Of a stretch of DNA of 6,670 bases, positions 1 to 5,309 are shown piece after piece (position 1 is the first letter of the stretch; each line of letters opens with the position of its first letter). Position numbers and translations under genes: made by a program. Origin of the DNA: Chloroflexota bacterium (GTDB taxonomy: Bacteria > Chloroflexota > Limnocylindria > QHBO01); the NCBI GenBank assembly GCA_013694795.1, contig JACDBS010000097.1:1-6670 (forward strand), given 5' to 3'. Under the pieces are notes generated by a model. That model did no database searches. It had not been told where the DNA came from and saw only the letters and a list, made by a program, of their open reading frames with translations.

Positions 1-468
1 TGGGACGCCCTGGTGGCCGGCCGCTTTGCCGATGCCGGCACCCGTCGCCTGCCTGGCTGGGCCGCCGCCGTGACGCGCTCACTGCCCGATCTCTGGCGTC
101 GCCCGCGCGTCGAGGTCGCCGCCGACGGCTGGACCGTCCACCGCGGGCCGTTCGAGATGCTGGTCGTGGGGACCACGCCCTTCTACGGCCGCGGCCTCAG
201 GGTGAATCCGGGGGCGCGTCCGGATGCGGGCCGCCTCTCGTTGCGCGTGTATGCCGGACCGGCGCCGCGGCTGGCGATCGAGGCCGGGCGCTGGGCCTTG
301 GGTGCGCAACCGCGGGCCGAGCGCGTGGATGCCACCCGGATCGAGCTTCGCTCTCTGGACGGTGCGCCGATTCCGGTGCAGGCGGACGGCGACGTCATCG
401 GTTCGGCGACGGCGTGGACGTTCGAGGTCCAGCCAGCGGCGGCTCGGCTCATCGGCCGCTGGAGCTGA
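1..468 (+). CDS. Diacylglycerol kinase family lipid kinase, C-terminal part (5' end outside window)
   Basis: This is the last 155 codons of a gene that is open to the left edge. Family members (YegS/DgkB/LCB5-like) phosphorylate a lipid hydroxyl, typically diacylglycerol to phosphatidic acid, at the inner face of the membrane. Seen here is the C-terminal beta-sandwich half: a stretch F-Y-G-R-G-L-R-V-N-P-G-A-R-P-D-A-G at fragment residues 61-77, equivalent to the family pattern YGGGxxxxPxAxxxDGxL, and PVQADGD at 125-131, matching the family's near-terminal PxQxDGE. The N-terminal nucleotide-binding domain (GGDGT motif) must lie upstream, since full proteins are about 300 residues. An internal GTG at position 13 is only an in-frame valine and not a likely start. 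The 3' end overlaps the convergent cinA stop by 20 bp. The family call is fairly secure; the exact lipid substrate is not. Confidence 0.8.
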   Translation, partial: WDALVAGRFADAGTRRLPGWAAAVTRSLPDLWRRPRVEVAADGWTVHRGPFEMLVVGTTPFYGRGLRVNPGARPDAGRLSLRVYAGPAPRLAIEAGRWALGAQPRAERVDATRIELRSLDGAPIPVQADGDVIGSATAWTFEVQPAAARLIGRWS

Positions 469-1579
469 ACTTCCGCACCGCGTCCAATGCGGCGAAGGCG
501 GCGCGGCGGAGCCGCTGCGGCCCTGTACCGTGGATGCGCAGCTCGGTCATCGGCATTGCAACGGCGCCGCTGAGCGCCAGGCGTACCCGGCTGCGGCCAT
601 GCGCATCCTGCGGCAGGAGCGAGAGCTGAAGCACGGCGTCGCCGACCGGCGGTCCGGACGGCGTTCCCATGTCGAGCACGCCGCCGATGTAACGCGCCGA
701 CCCCTCCTGCACGGCCGCGGCAGCCAGGATGGCCAGCAGCGCGCCCTCGGTATCGGCCTCCCAACTGGACAGCTCGCTGATACCCATGGCGCCCAGCCGG
801 GAAAGCGCGACGGTGGCCAGGTCGTCGTCATCGGTGCCGTAGACGGCTTCGCCCAGTGTGGCCAGTGCCTCGGCAACGAGGGAATCGAGTGCCGATGGAT
901 GGTCATGGGTCGAGAAGCGCACGTGGACGCCGTCGTCGCGGGCGTAGATGCCGGCCTCCACGCCGGCGGGCGGCTTCGTGATGAGCCGCCCAAGGAGCTC
1001 CGCCATGCCGGACTCGCCCATCCCGAATGCCTTGACCGTGCGCATCGCCAGCGGCGGAAGCGCAAACCGTGCCTCCAGCCGGGGGCGGACCTCATCCGTC
1101 CACATGCGTCGCATCTCGGACGGGACGCCGGGCATGAGGGCCATCACGACGCCGTCGGTCTCGACCCACCATCCGGGCGCCGAGCCGATGGGATTGGGCA
1201 GTGCCTGGGCCGAGGGAATGAGCATCGCCTGCCGCCGGTTCGCGGCGGGCATCGGTCCCAGGGTGGCGAAACGCTCCTCGATGGTCGCCATCAGGCCGGG
1301 ATCGGGGCGCAGGGCTTCACCCAGCGCATCGGCCAGGCCCTCGCGTGACAGGTCGTCGTGGGTCGGCCCCAGGCCGCCGGTGGCGAGGATGACCGTCGAG
1401 CGAGCGCGCGCATCGTTGAATGCGTCGCGGATGACTCCCCGGTCATCGGGCAACATCCTTGCATGGCGCAATGGCAGCCCGATCGCTGCGGTCTCGCGAC
1501 CGAGGAAGGCGGCGTTGGTGTCGACCGTCTCGCCAAGCAGCAGCTCGGCGCCGATCGAGAGCAGCTCCGCGTTCGTCAT
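449..1579 (-). CDS. cinA: CinA-like protein with degenerate C-terminal amidase domain
   Basis: A 376-residue protein. Residues 1-170 form a clear MoCF-like CinA N-terminal domain (COG1058): GAELLLGETVDTNAAFLGRE at 10-29, ATGGLGPTHDD at 66-76, and PGWWVE plus LMPGVPSEMRRMW at 135-160. In characterised CinA proteins this domain hydrolyses ADP-ribose and related pyrophosphates. Residues 175-255 look like the usual linker domain. The C-terminal part (about 258-376) occupies the place of nicotinamide-mononucleotide amidase (PncC), but the catalytic ESCTGG signature is replaced by ELSSWEADTEG (269-279), and the segment carrying the VTGIAGP motif is missing. The domain is about 110 residues instead of about 155. 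A GSARYIGGV stretch (293-301) and a terminal RLRRAAFAALD helix still betray the ancestry. Amidase activity is therefore doubtful. The ATG start has no Shine-Dalgarno sequence; a TAGACT box 8 nt upstream suggests a leaderless or near-leaderless message. The gene is divergent from the F420 block. Confidence 0.88.
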   Translation of the reverse strand: MTNAELLSIGAELLLGETVDTNAAFLGRETAAIGLPLRHARMLPDDRGVIRDAFNDARARSTVILATGGLGPTHDDLSREGLADALGEALRPDPGLMATIEERFATLGPMPAANRRQAMLIPSAQALPNPIGSAPGWWVETDGVVMALMPGVPSEMRRMWTDEVRPRLEARFALPPLAMRTVKAFGMGESGMAELLGRLITKPPAGVEAGIYARDDGVHVRFSTHDHPSALDSLVAEALATLGEAVYGTDDDDLATVALSRLGAMGISELSSWEADTEGALLAILAAAAVQEGSARYIGGVLDMGTPSGPPVGDAVLQLSLLPQDAHGRSRVRLALSGAVAMPMTELRIHGTGPQRLRRAAFAALDAVRKFSSSGR

Positions 1580-1587
1580 CAGTTTCG

Positions 1588-1603
1588 AGTCTAGGGCTAG
1601 ACT
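1588..1603. promoter_or_regulatory. Perfect dyad AGTCTAG-GG-CTAGACT between divergent genes
   Basis: Two perfect 7-bp inverted arms (1588-1594 and 1597-1603) flank a GG spacer in the 47-bp gap between cinA and the F420 block. Because the arms are TAGACT-like on both strands, the dyad supplies a -10-type hexamer to each direction: 1598-1603 for the plus strand and 1593-1588 for the minus strand. A plus-strand start would be expected near 1610, giving a leader of about 16 nt before the TTG codon. No convincing plus-strand -35 is visible; the expected region is at or just upstream of the cinA start codon. The dyad could equally be an operator for a dimeric regulator. Confidence 0.45.
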
Positions 1604-1617
1604 GAACGATCCCTCAA
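1588..1617 (-). promoter_or_regulatory. Putative cinA promoter (TTGAGG - 18 bp - TAGACT)
   Basis: Read on the minus strand, TTGAGG (1617 to 1612) matches the first four bases of the -35 consensus. After 18 bp, TAGACT (1593 to 1588) matches four of six -10 positions, including the key T-A and final T. The box ends 8 nt before the cinA ATG, so a normal transcription start would fall on or right next to the start codon. This fits leaderless initiation, as does the lack of a Shine-Dalgarno sequence. The -35 overlaps the ribosome binding site of the gene on the other strand. This is prediction from motif matching only. Confidence 0.45.
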
Positions 1618-1621
1618 GGAG
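1616..1621 (+). promoter_or_regulatory. Ribosome binding site AAGGAG that fixes a TTG start
   Basis: AAGGAG lies 5 nt upstream of the TTG at 1627-1629. It is the strongest Shine-Dalgarno match near any start I examined in the window and decides the start of the split-barrel gene, which has no early ATG or GTG in that position. Confidence 0.75.
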
Positions 1622-1626
1622 CCCCT

Positions 1627-2043
1627 TTGACCGATCCAGCCCTGACCGTCGACGCGGTCCTGACCGATGACCTGCGCGACTGGCTGACCAGCAAGCTGCG
1701 CTTTCCCGTCTTCGCGGTTCTCACCCCCGACGGCTCACCGAACCAGTCGGTGATGTGGTTCGACCTCGACCCCGACCATCCCGACACGATCCTGATGAAC
1801 ACGAAGGTGGGCCGCGCCAAGGAGCGCTACCTGCGTCGGGACCCGCGCGTCAGCCTCTGCTTCGAAGACGAGCTGAGATGGGTTGCCCTTCAGGGTCGCG
1901 TCGAGCTCGACGAGGACCGCGAACGCTCGCTGGCCGACATCATGGCCCTCGCCCGACGCTACGGCGGCAGCGGTGACGAGTTTTCCGGGCAGGAGCGCGT
2001 CACGATCCGCGTGCGCGTCGAGAAGGTCATCCGCCATGACTGA
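1627..2043 (+). CDS. PPOX-class (split beta-barrel) F420-dependent protein
   Basis: A 138-residue protein of the flavin/deazaflavin oxidoreductase (FDOR-B, pyridoxamine-oxidase-like) superfamily, of the kind annotated as PPOX class F420-dependent oxidoreductase. Features seen: an opening helix then FAVLTPDGSPNQSVMWFDLD (residues 29-48), the first barrel strands, and the signature NTKVGRAKERYLRRDPRVSL (58-77), whose R/K residues bind the cofactor phosphate in this family. Next come ALQGRVELDED (87-97) and a C-terminal strand ERVTIRVRVEKVI. The length is normal for the family. Members typically use F420H2 to reduce small acceptors such as quinones, enones or biliverdin, but some bind FMN or haem, so the substrate is unknown. 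It starts with TTG behind a strong AAGGAG and is first in the plus-strand block. It overlaps the next gene by 8 bp, and adjacency to cofD/C/E strengthens the F420 assignment. Confidence 0.87.
   Translation: MTDPALTVDAVLTDDLRDWLTSKLRFPVFAVLTPDGSPNQSVMWFDLDPDHPDTILMNTKVGRAKERYLRRDPRVSLCFEDELRWVALQGRVELDEDRERSLADIMALARRYGGSGDEFSGQERVTIRVRVEKVIRHD
2021..2026 (+). promoter_or_regulatory. Ribosome binding site AGAAGG inside upstream gene
   Basis: AGAAGG sits 9 nt before the ATG at 2036, within the last codons of the split-barrel gene. It supports the 2036 start over the in-frame upstream ATG at 1883, which would add 51 residues of out-of-family sequence read through the neighbour in another frame. 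Confidence 0.6.
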
Positions 2044-2974
2044 CGGCGGCGCGAAGCTGGGCGCCAACTGCTGGGGGCAGTACACCGATTGGCCAGCTCT
2101 GCGCGAGGCCGGCATTCGCGCTGACCGCCTGGGCTACGACTCGCTCTGGACGTGGGACCATCTCTACCCGATCGTCGGCGACCACACCGGGCCGATGTTC
2201 GAAGGTTGGCTCACGCTGGCCGCCTGGGCCGAGGCGACCGAGCGCGTGACGGTTGGCCTCATGGTCGGGGCGAACCCATTCCGGAACCCCGCGCTGGTCG
2301 CCAAGATGGCCACCACGTTCGACCACATCAGCGGCGGACGCGCGGTGCTGGGCATTGGCGGCGCGTGGTTCGAGACGGAGCACCGCGCCTTTGGGATCGA
2401 GTTCGGCGGGTCACCCGGCGAGCGGCTGCGCTGGTTGGACGAGGCGGCCCAGATCATGCGTGGCATGCTCCACGGCGAGCGGCCGTCGGGCGACCGCTTC
2501 TACGCCACCCACGAGGTCATCAACCAGCCGGCACCGATCCAGGCGCACGTCCCGCTGCTCATCGGTGGGGGAGGCGAGAAAAAGACCCTGCGCATCGTCG
2601 CCCGCTACGCGGACGCGTGCAATCTCGGCGGCGGCTTCGAGACCGTCAAGCGCAAGGACGAGATCCTGCGTCGGCATTGCGAGGAGGTCGGCCGTGACGA
2701 GTCAGAGATCGAGCGCACCGTCGGGGCGGGAACGTGCATCATTCGCGACGATCCGGCCGAGGCGCAGCGCGTCTTTCTGAAGATGTTCGAGCACAATAGT
2801 GGCGCCAAGCCGTGGAGTAACCAGCTGGTCGGGACGGCTGAGCATGTCGCCGAGAAGATGCAGCCGTTCCTGGACATCGGGTTCCGCCACTTCATCGTGG
2901 GCTTCCCCTCGCCCTACGACGCCGAGTCGATGGAGCGCCTCATCACCGAGGTCAAGCCGGTCCTCTTCCGGTGA
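2036..2974 (+). CDS. LLM-class F420-dependent oxidoreductase (TIGR03560-like)
   Basis: A 312-residue luciferase-like TIM-barrel protein. Visible signatures are YDSLWTWDHLYPI (34-46), ATERVTVGLMVGANPFRNPALVAKM (67-91), TFDHISGGRAVLGIGGAWFETEH (94-116), and LLIGGGGEKKTLRIVARYADACN (174-196), ending in a HFIVGFPSP strand (285-293). The WTWDHLxPI motif and the GGGGEKKTL motif match my memory of the TIGR03560 subfamily (Rv1855c group). Such enzymes transfer hydride to or from F420 on the cytosolic side; the substrate cannot be read from sequence. The ATG at 2036 is chosen because the family pattern begins about ten residues later (KLGANCWGQY) and a good ribosome binding site precedes it. It overlaps the upstream gene by 8 bp and cofD by 4 bp, so translational coupling in one operon is likely. 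Confidence 0.9.
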   Translation: MTDGGAKLGANCWGQYTDWPALREAGIRADRLGYDSLWTWDHLYPIVGDHTGPMFEGWLTLAAWAEATERVTVGLMVGANPFRNPALVAKMATTFDHISGGRAVLGIGGAWFETEHRAFGIEFGGSPGERLRWLDEAAQIMRGMLHGERPSGDRFYATHEVINQPAPIQAHVPLLIGGGGEKKTLRIVARYADACNLGGGFETVKRKDEILRRHCEEVGRDESEIERTVGAGTCIIRDDPAEAQRVFLKMFEHNSGAKPWSNQLVGTAEHVAEKMQPFLDIGFRHFIVGFPSPYDAESMERLITEVKPVLFR

Positions 2975-3888
2975 AGGTCACGCTCCTCGCCGGTGGCACC
3001 GGCGGCACGAAGCTCGCCCACGGCTTCGCGCTGATGGGTCCGCGTGTCGAGCTGACGGTGATTGCCAACGTCGGCGACGACGCCGAGATCCACGGCCTCC
3101 ACGTCAGCCCGGACATCGACGCCCTGCTCTACACGCTCGCCGGCCTGATTGACACGGAGCGTGGCTGGGGCGTCCGCGGCGACACGTTCACCGCGCACGC
3201 CATGCTCGAGCGCTACGGCGAGCCCGCCTGGTTCACGGTCGGCGACGCCGACCTGGCCACCCACGCAGAACGCACGCGCCGAATGCGCAAGGGCGCTTCC
3301 CTGACCGATGCGACTGCCGCCATGGCGACGGCCCTGGGCATCACCATCCGGATACTGCCTGCCACTGATGACCGATATCGAACCATCATCGAGACCGATG
3401 AAGGACCGCTCGACTTCCAGGACTACTTTGTTCGGTTGCGCCAGGAGCCCGAGGTCCGCGCCGTGCGATTCGAAGGGGATGCGCGGCCGACGGCCGCGAT
3501 GCTCGGAGCGATAGGCAATGCGGACCTCGTCGTCATCGGTCCATCCAATCCGTTGGTCAGCATCGGTCCCATCCTGGCGCTGCCAGGGGTGCGTGATGCG
3601 GTGAAGACCAGCCACGCTGCAAAGATCGCGGTGAGTCCCATCATCGCCGGGCGGGCGCTCAAAGGCCCGGCCGACCGGATGCTCGCCTCGCTCGGCCACG
3701 ACGTGACGGCCGTGGGCGTGGCGCGCCTCTACTCCGGGCTGGTGGATCGCTTCGTCGTCGATGAGGCGGATGCGGGCCTGCGGCCGGAGATCGAGATGCT
3801 GGGTCTCGCCGTCGACGTTCTGCCGACCGTCATGCGGAGCGACGCGGTTCGCGCGGCCCTTGCCGAGGCCCTCGTCGGCCAGCTTTGA
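2971..3888 (+). CDS. cofD: 2-phospho-L-lactate transferase (CofD/FbiA)
   Basis: A 305-residue protein, the usual family length. It transfers the phospho-lactyl group (or phosphoenolpyruvyl in many bacteria) from its guanylylated donor to FO, yielding F420-0 or dehydro-F420-0. Motifs seen: the Rossmann-type loop LLAGGTGGTKLAHGF (5-19), NVGDDAEIHGLHVSPDID (33-50), which holds the metal-binding acid, the GWGVRGDTF segment (65-73), GPSNPLVSIGPIL (190-202), and SPIIAGRALKGPAD (222-235). All expected motifs are intact. The GTG start overlaps the preceding stop as GTGA, with no clear Shine-Dalgarno sequence, so translation probably relies on coupling. It is followed by a 24-nt gap before cofC. CofD homologues are easily told from the related YvcK family by the GPSNP and SPI motifs and by the genome context here. 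Confidence 0.96.
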   Translation: MKVTLLAGGTGGTKLAHGFALMGPRVELTVIANVGDDAEIHGLHVSPDIDALLYTLAGLIDTERGWGVRGDTFTAHAMLERYGEPAWFTVGDADLATHAERTRRMRKGASLTDATAAMATALGITIRILPATDDRYRTIIETDEGPLDFQDYFVRLRQEPEVRAVRFEGDARPTAAMLGAIGNADLVVIGPSNPLVSIGPILALPGVRDAVKTSHAAKIAVSPIIAGRALKGPADRMLASLGHDVTAVGVARLYSGLVDRFVVDEADAGLRPEIEMLGLAVDVLPTVMRSDAVRAALAEALVGQL

Positions 3889-3900
3889 CCGCGTTCGCGA

Positions 3901-3906
3901 TATCCT
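3901..3906 (+). promoter_or_regulatory. TATCCT -10-like box 6 nt upstream of the cofC GTG
   Basis: The only gap within the F420 genes (3889-3912) contains TATCCT, matching the TANNNT form of a -10 element, ending 6 nt before the GTG. There is no Shine-Dalgarno sequence in between. This geometry is the one seen for leaderless mRNAs in several high-GC phyla. No -35 at the usual spacing is present; a TTGACC at 3885-3890 is only 10 bp away and is probably fortuitous. Confidence 0.4.
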
Positions 3907-3912
3907 GCACGG

Positions 3913-4515
3913 GTGTCCACCCGGATCATCGTTCCGCACCGAGGCCTCGAGGCGGCGAAGACACGTCTCGCCCCCTCGCTCAGCCCTGACGAACGGATGT
4001 TCCTCGCCAGCCAACTGCTCCAACGGGTGCTGAAAGTGGCACGCGAGGTGACCGATGATGTGGTCGTCATCTCGCCGTCCCGTCCTCTGCTGGAGATCGT
4101 CGAGCCGTCCGGCGCGCGCCTCGTCATCCAGCGCGGAATGGGGCTCAACACCGGCCTCGACGAGGTGCGCTTCGATGCGCTCGTCGATCACGTGACGACG
4201 CTGGTGGTGCTGCACGGCGACCTCCCGAACCTCCAGGCTCTCGACATCGAGACGCTCCTCGCAGCGCTGCCGGCGGACGGCTCTCCCGGCGTTGCGATCG
4301 CCCCCGACCGCGCCGGCAGGGGCACCAACGCGATCGTCCTTCGCCCGCCCGGCGTGATCGGCTTTCGCTTCGGCGCCGGCAGCTTTGCGCTTCACCTCGA
4401 GGAGGTTGAGCGCGCGGGGGTGCCGCTTGTCGCCGTCAACCGCGCCGGACTTGCCTTCGATCTTGACACTCCGGAGGACCTGGCCCGCTGGCTGGAACGC
4501 GGGGACGCGGCGTGA
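3913..4515 (+). CDS. cofC: 2-phospholactate/phosphoenolpyruvate guanylyltransferase (CofC/FbiD)
   Basis: A 200-residue nucleotidyltransferase that uses GTP to activate 2-phospho-L-lactate, phosphoenolpyruvate or 3-phosphoglycerate for CofD. Family signatures: VPHRGLEAAKTRLAPSLSPDER (7-28), in which K16 and R18 sit in the nucleotide-binding loop; GMGLNTGLDE (75-84); the metal-binding LHGDLP (100-105); APDRAGRGTNAIVL (130-143); and FRFGAGSFALH (151-161), followed by DLDTPEDL. Length and motif order are normal. Which three-carbon acid is used cannot be decided by eye. The GTG start at 3913 is favoured because the first strand (TRIIVPH) begins at once and a TATCCT box stands just upstream. The stop overlaps cofE as GTGA. 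Confidence 0.94.
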   Translation: MSTRIIVPHRGLEAAKTRLAPSLSPDERMFLASQLLQRVLKVAREVTDDVVVISPSRPLLEIVEPSGARLVIQRGMGLNTGLDEVRFDALVDHVTTLVVLHGDLPNLQALDIETLLAALPADGSPGVAIAPDRAGRGTNAIVLRPPGVIGFRFGAGSFALHLEEVERAGVPLVAVNRAGLAFDLDTPEDLARWLERGDAA

Positions 4516-5264
4516 GGGCTCGCCTGGAGCTGATCGCCCTTGAGGGCATCAGCGAGATCTCGCCCGGCGATGACCTGGCCGCCGTCATCGCCGAAGCCTC
4601 GTCGACCGTCGGATTGACCGATGCCGACGTGCTGGTGGTCACCCAGAAGGTGGTGTCCAAGGCCGAGGGCCGGCTGGTCGAACTTGCATCGGTGCAGCCT
4701 TCTGACTTCGCGCTCGATTGGGCCGCACGATGGGGGAAGGACGCGCGCCAGGTGGAGCTTGTGCTGCGCGAGTCGGCGTCCGTCGTGCGCATGGCTCCGG
4801 GCGGGCTGATCATCAGCCGCACCCGCCACGGCCTTGTGTGTGCCAATGCCGGAGTGGACGTGTCGAACATCGGAGGCGGCGACGTCGCCTCGCTCCTGCC
4901 GCTCGACCCCGACGCATCGGCATCGGGCATCCGCGATGGGCTGCGCCAGCGCCTGGGCGTCGCGCCGCCGGTCATCATCAGCGATTCGTTCGGGCGGCCA
5001 TGGCGCAACGGCATCGTCAATGTCGCGATCGGCTCGGCAGGGATCGAGGCGCTGCTCGACCTGCGTGGCGAGCCGGATGCCGCCGGGCGCGAGATGGCCG
5101 CCACGGTCATCGCCGTCGCGGACGAGCTGGCATCGGCGGCGGACCTGGCCGGCGGCAAGGTGGAGCAACGACCGGTGGTGGTGGTGCGTGGGTACGCGTG
5201 GCGGCCGTCGGAGGCGGGCGCATCGGTCCTGGTCATGGAGCCCGAGCGTGACCTCTTCCCGTAG
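4512..5264 (+). CDS. cofE: Coenzyme F420-0:L-glutamate ligase, stand-alone (CofE)
   Basis: A 250-residue GTP-dependent ligase adding L-glutamates to F420-0. Signatures in order: PGDDLAAVI (18-26), DVLVVTQKVVSKAEGR (39-54), ISRTRHGLVCANAGVDVSNI (101-120), IISDSFGRPWRNGIVNVAIGSAGI (155-178), LRGEPDAAGREM (184-195), and AVADELASAADLAGGK (201-216), then PVVVVRG. These cover the whole archaeal-type CofE. The protein ends at a natural stop with the sequence ERDLFP, so the C-terminal nitroreductase-like domain of mycobacterial FbiB, which reduces dehydro-F420-0, is absent. It starts with GTG in a 4-bp overlap with cofC. Tail length is set by this enzyme, but whether it makes mono-, di- or polyglutamate forms is not visible. 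Confidence 0.95.
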   Translation: MRARLELIALEGISEISPGDDLAAVIAEASSTVGLTDADVLVVTQKVVSKAEGRLVELASVQPSDFALDWAARWGKDARQVELVLRESASVVRMAPGGLIISRTRHGLVCANAGVDVSNIGGGDVASLLPLDPDASASGIRDGLRQRLGVAPPVIISDSFGRPWRNGIVNVAIGSAGIEALLDLRGEPDAAGREMAATVIAVADELASAADLAGGKVEQRPVVVVRGYAWRPSEAGASVLVMEPERDLFP

Positions 5265-5290
5265 GCCCTGAACGTGCAAGACCGATCCCT

Positions 5291-5305
5291 GCCCGCCGAG
5301 CGGGC
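5291..5305 (+). other. GC-rich hairpin just upstream of the kinase start
   Basis: GCCCGC (5291-5296), loop CGA, GCGGGC (5300-5305): a perfect 6-bp stem ending 4 nt before the ATG at 5310. There is no T-tract, so it is not an intrinsic terminator. As RNA it would occupy the ribosome landing site of the kinase gene and could dampen initiation there. It lies inside the coding sequence if the upstream GTG (5274) is the true start. A stem this short can arise by chance at this GC content. Confidence 0.35.
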
Positions 5306-5309
5306 GAGC

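Noticed and set aside
449..468. The convergent overlap of the lipid kinase and cinA as a bidirectional terminator
   Set aside because: No stem followed by a T-tract is present on either strand; it is a plain coding overlap.
224..1348. A 374-codon plus-strand open frame opposite cinA
   Set aside because: It overlaps the lipid kinase end in another frame and lies antisense to cinA. It has no domain signature, so it is a GC-driven shadow.
1883..2035. An upstream ATG that would extend the luciferase-like protein by 51 residues
   Set aside because: The extra sequence is Ser/Arg-rich, lies out of frame over the split-barrel gene and has no family similarity; the ATG at 2036 has a proper ribosome binding site.
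3885..3890. TTGACC as a -35 element for cofC
   Set aside because: It is only 10 bp from the TATCCT box and includes the cofD stop codon, so the spacing is wrong for a normal promoter.
2914..4395. A 493-codon open frame on the minus strand opposite cofD and cofC
   Set aside because: It runs antisense to two genes with complete family motifs. The composition (rich in R, H, D, G, Q with no recognisable domain) is typical of shadow frames in very GC-rich DNA.
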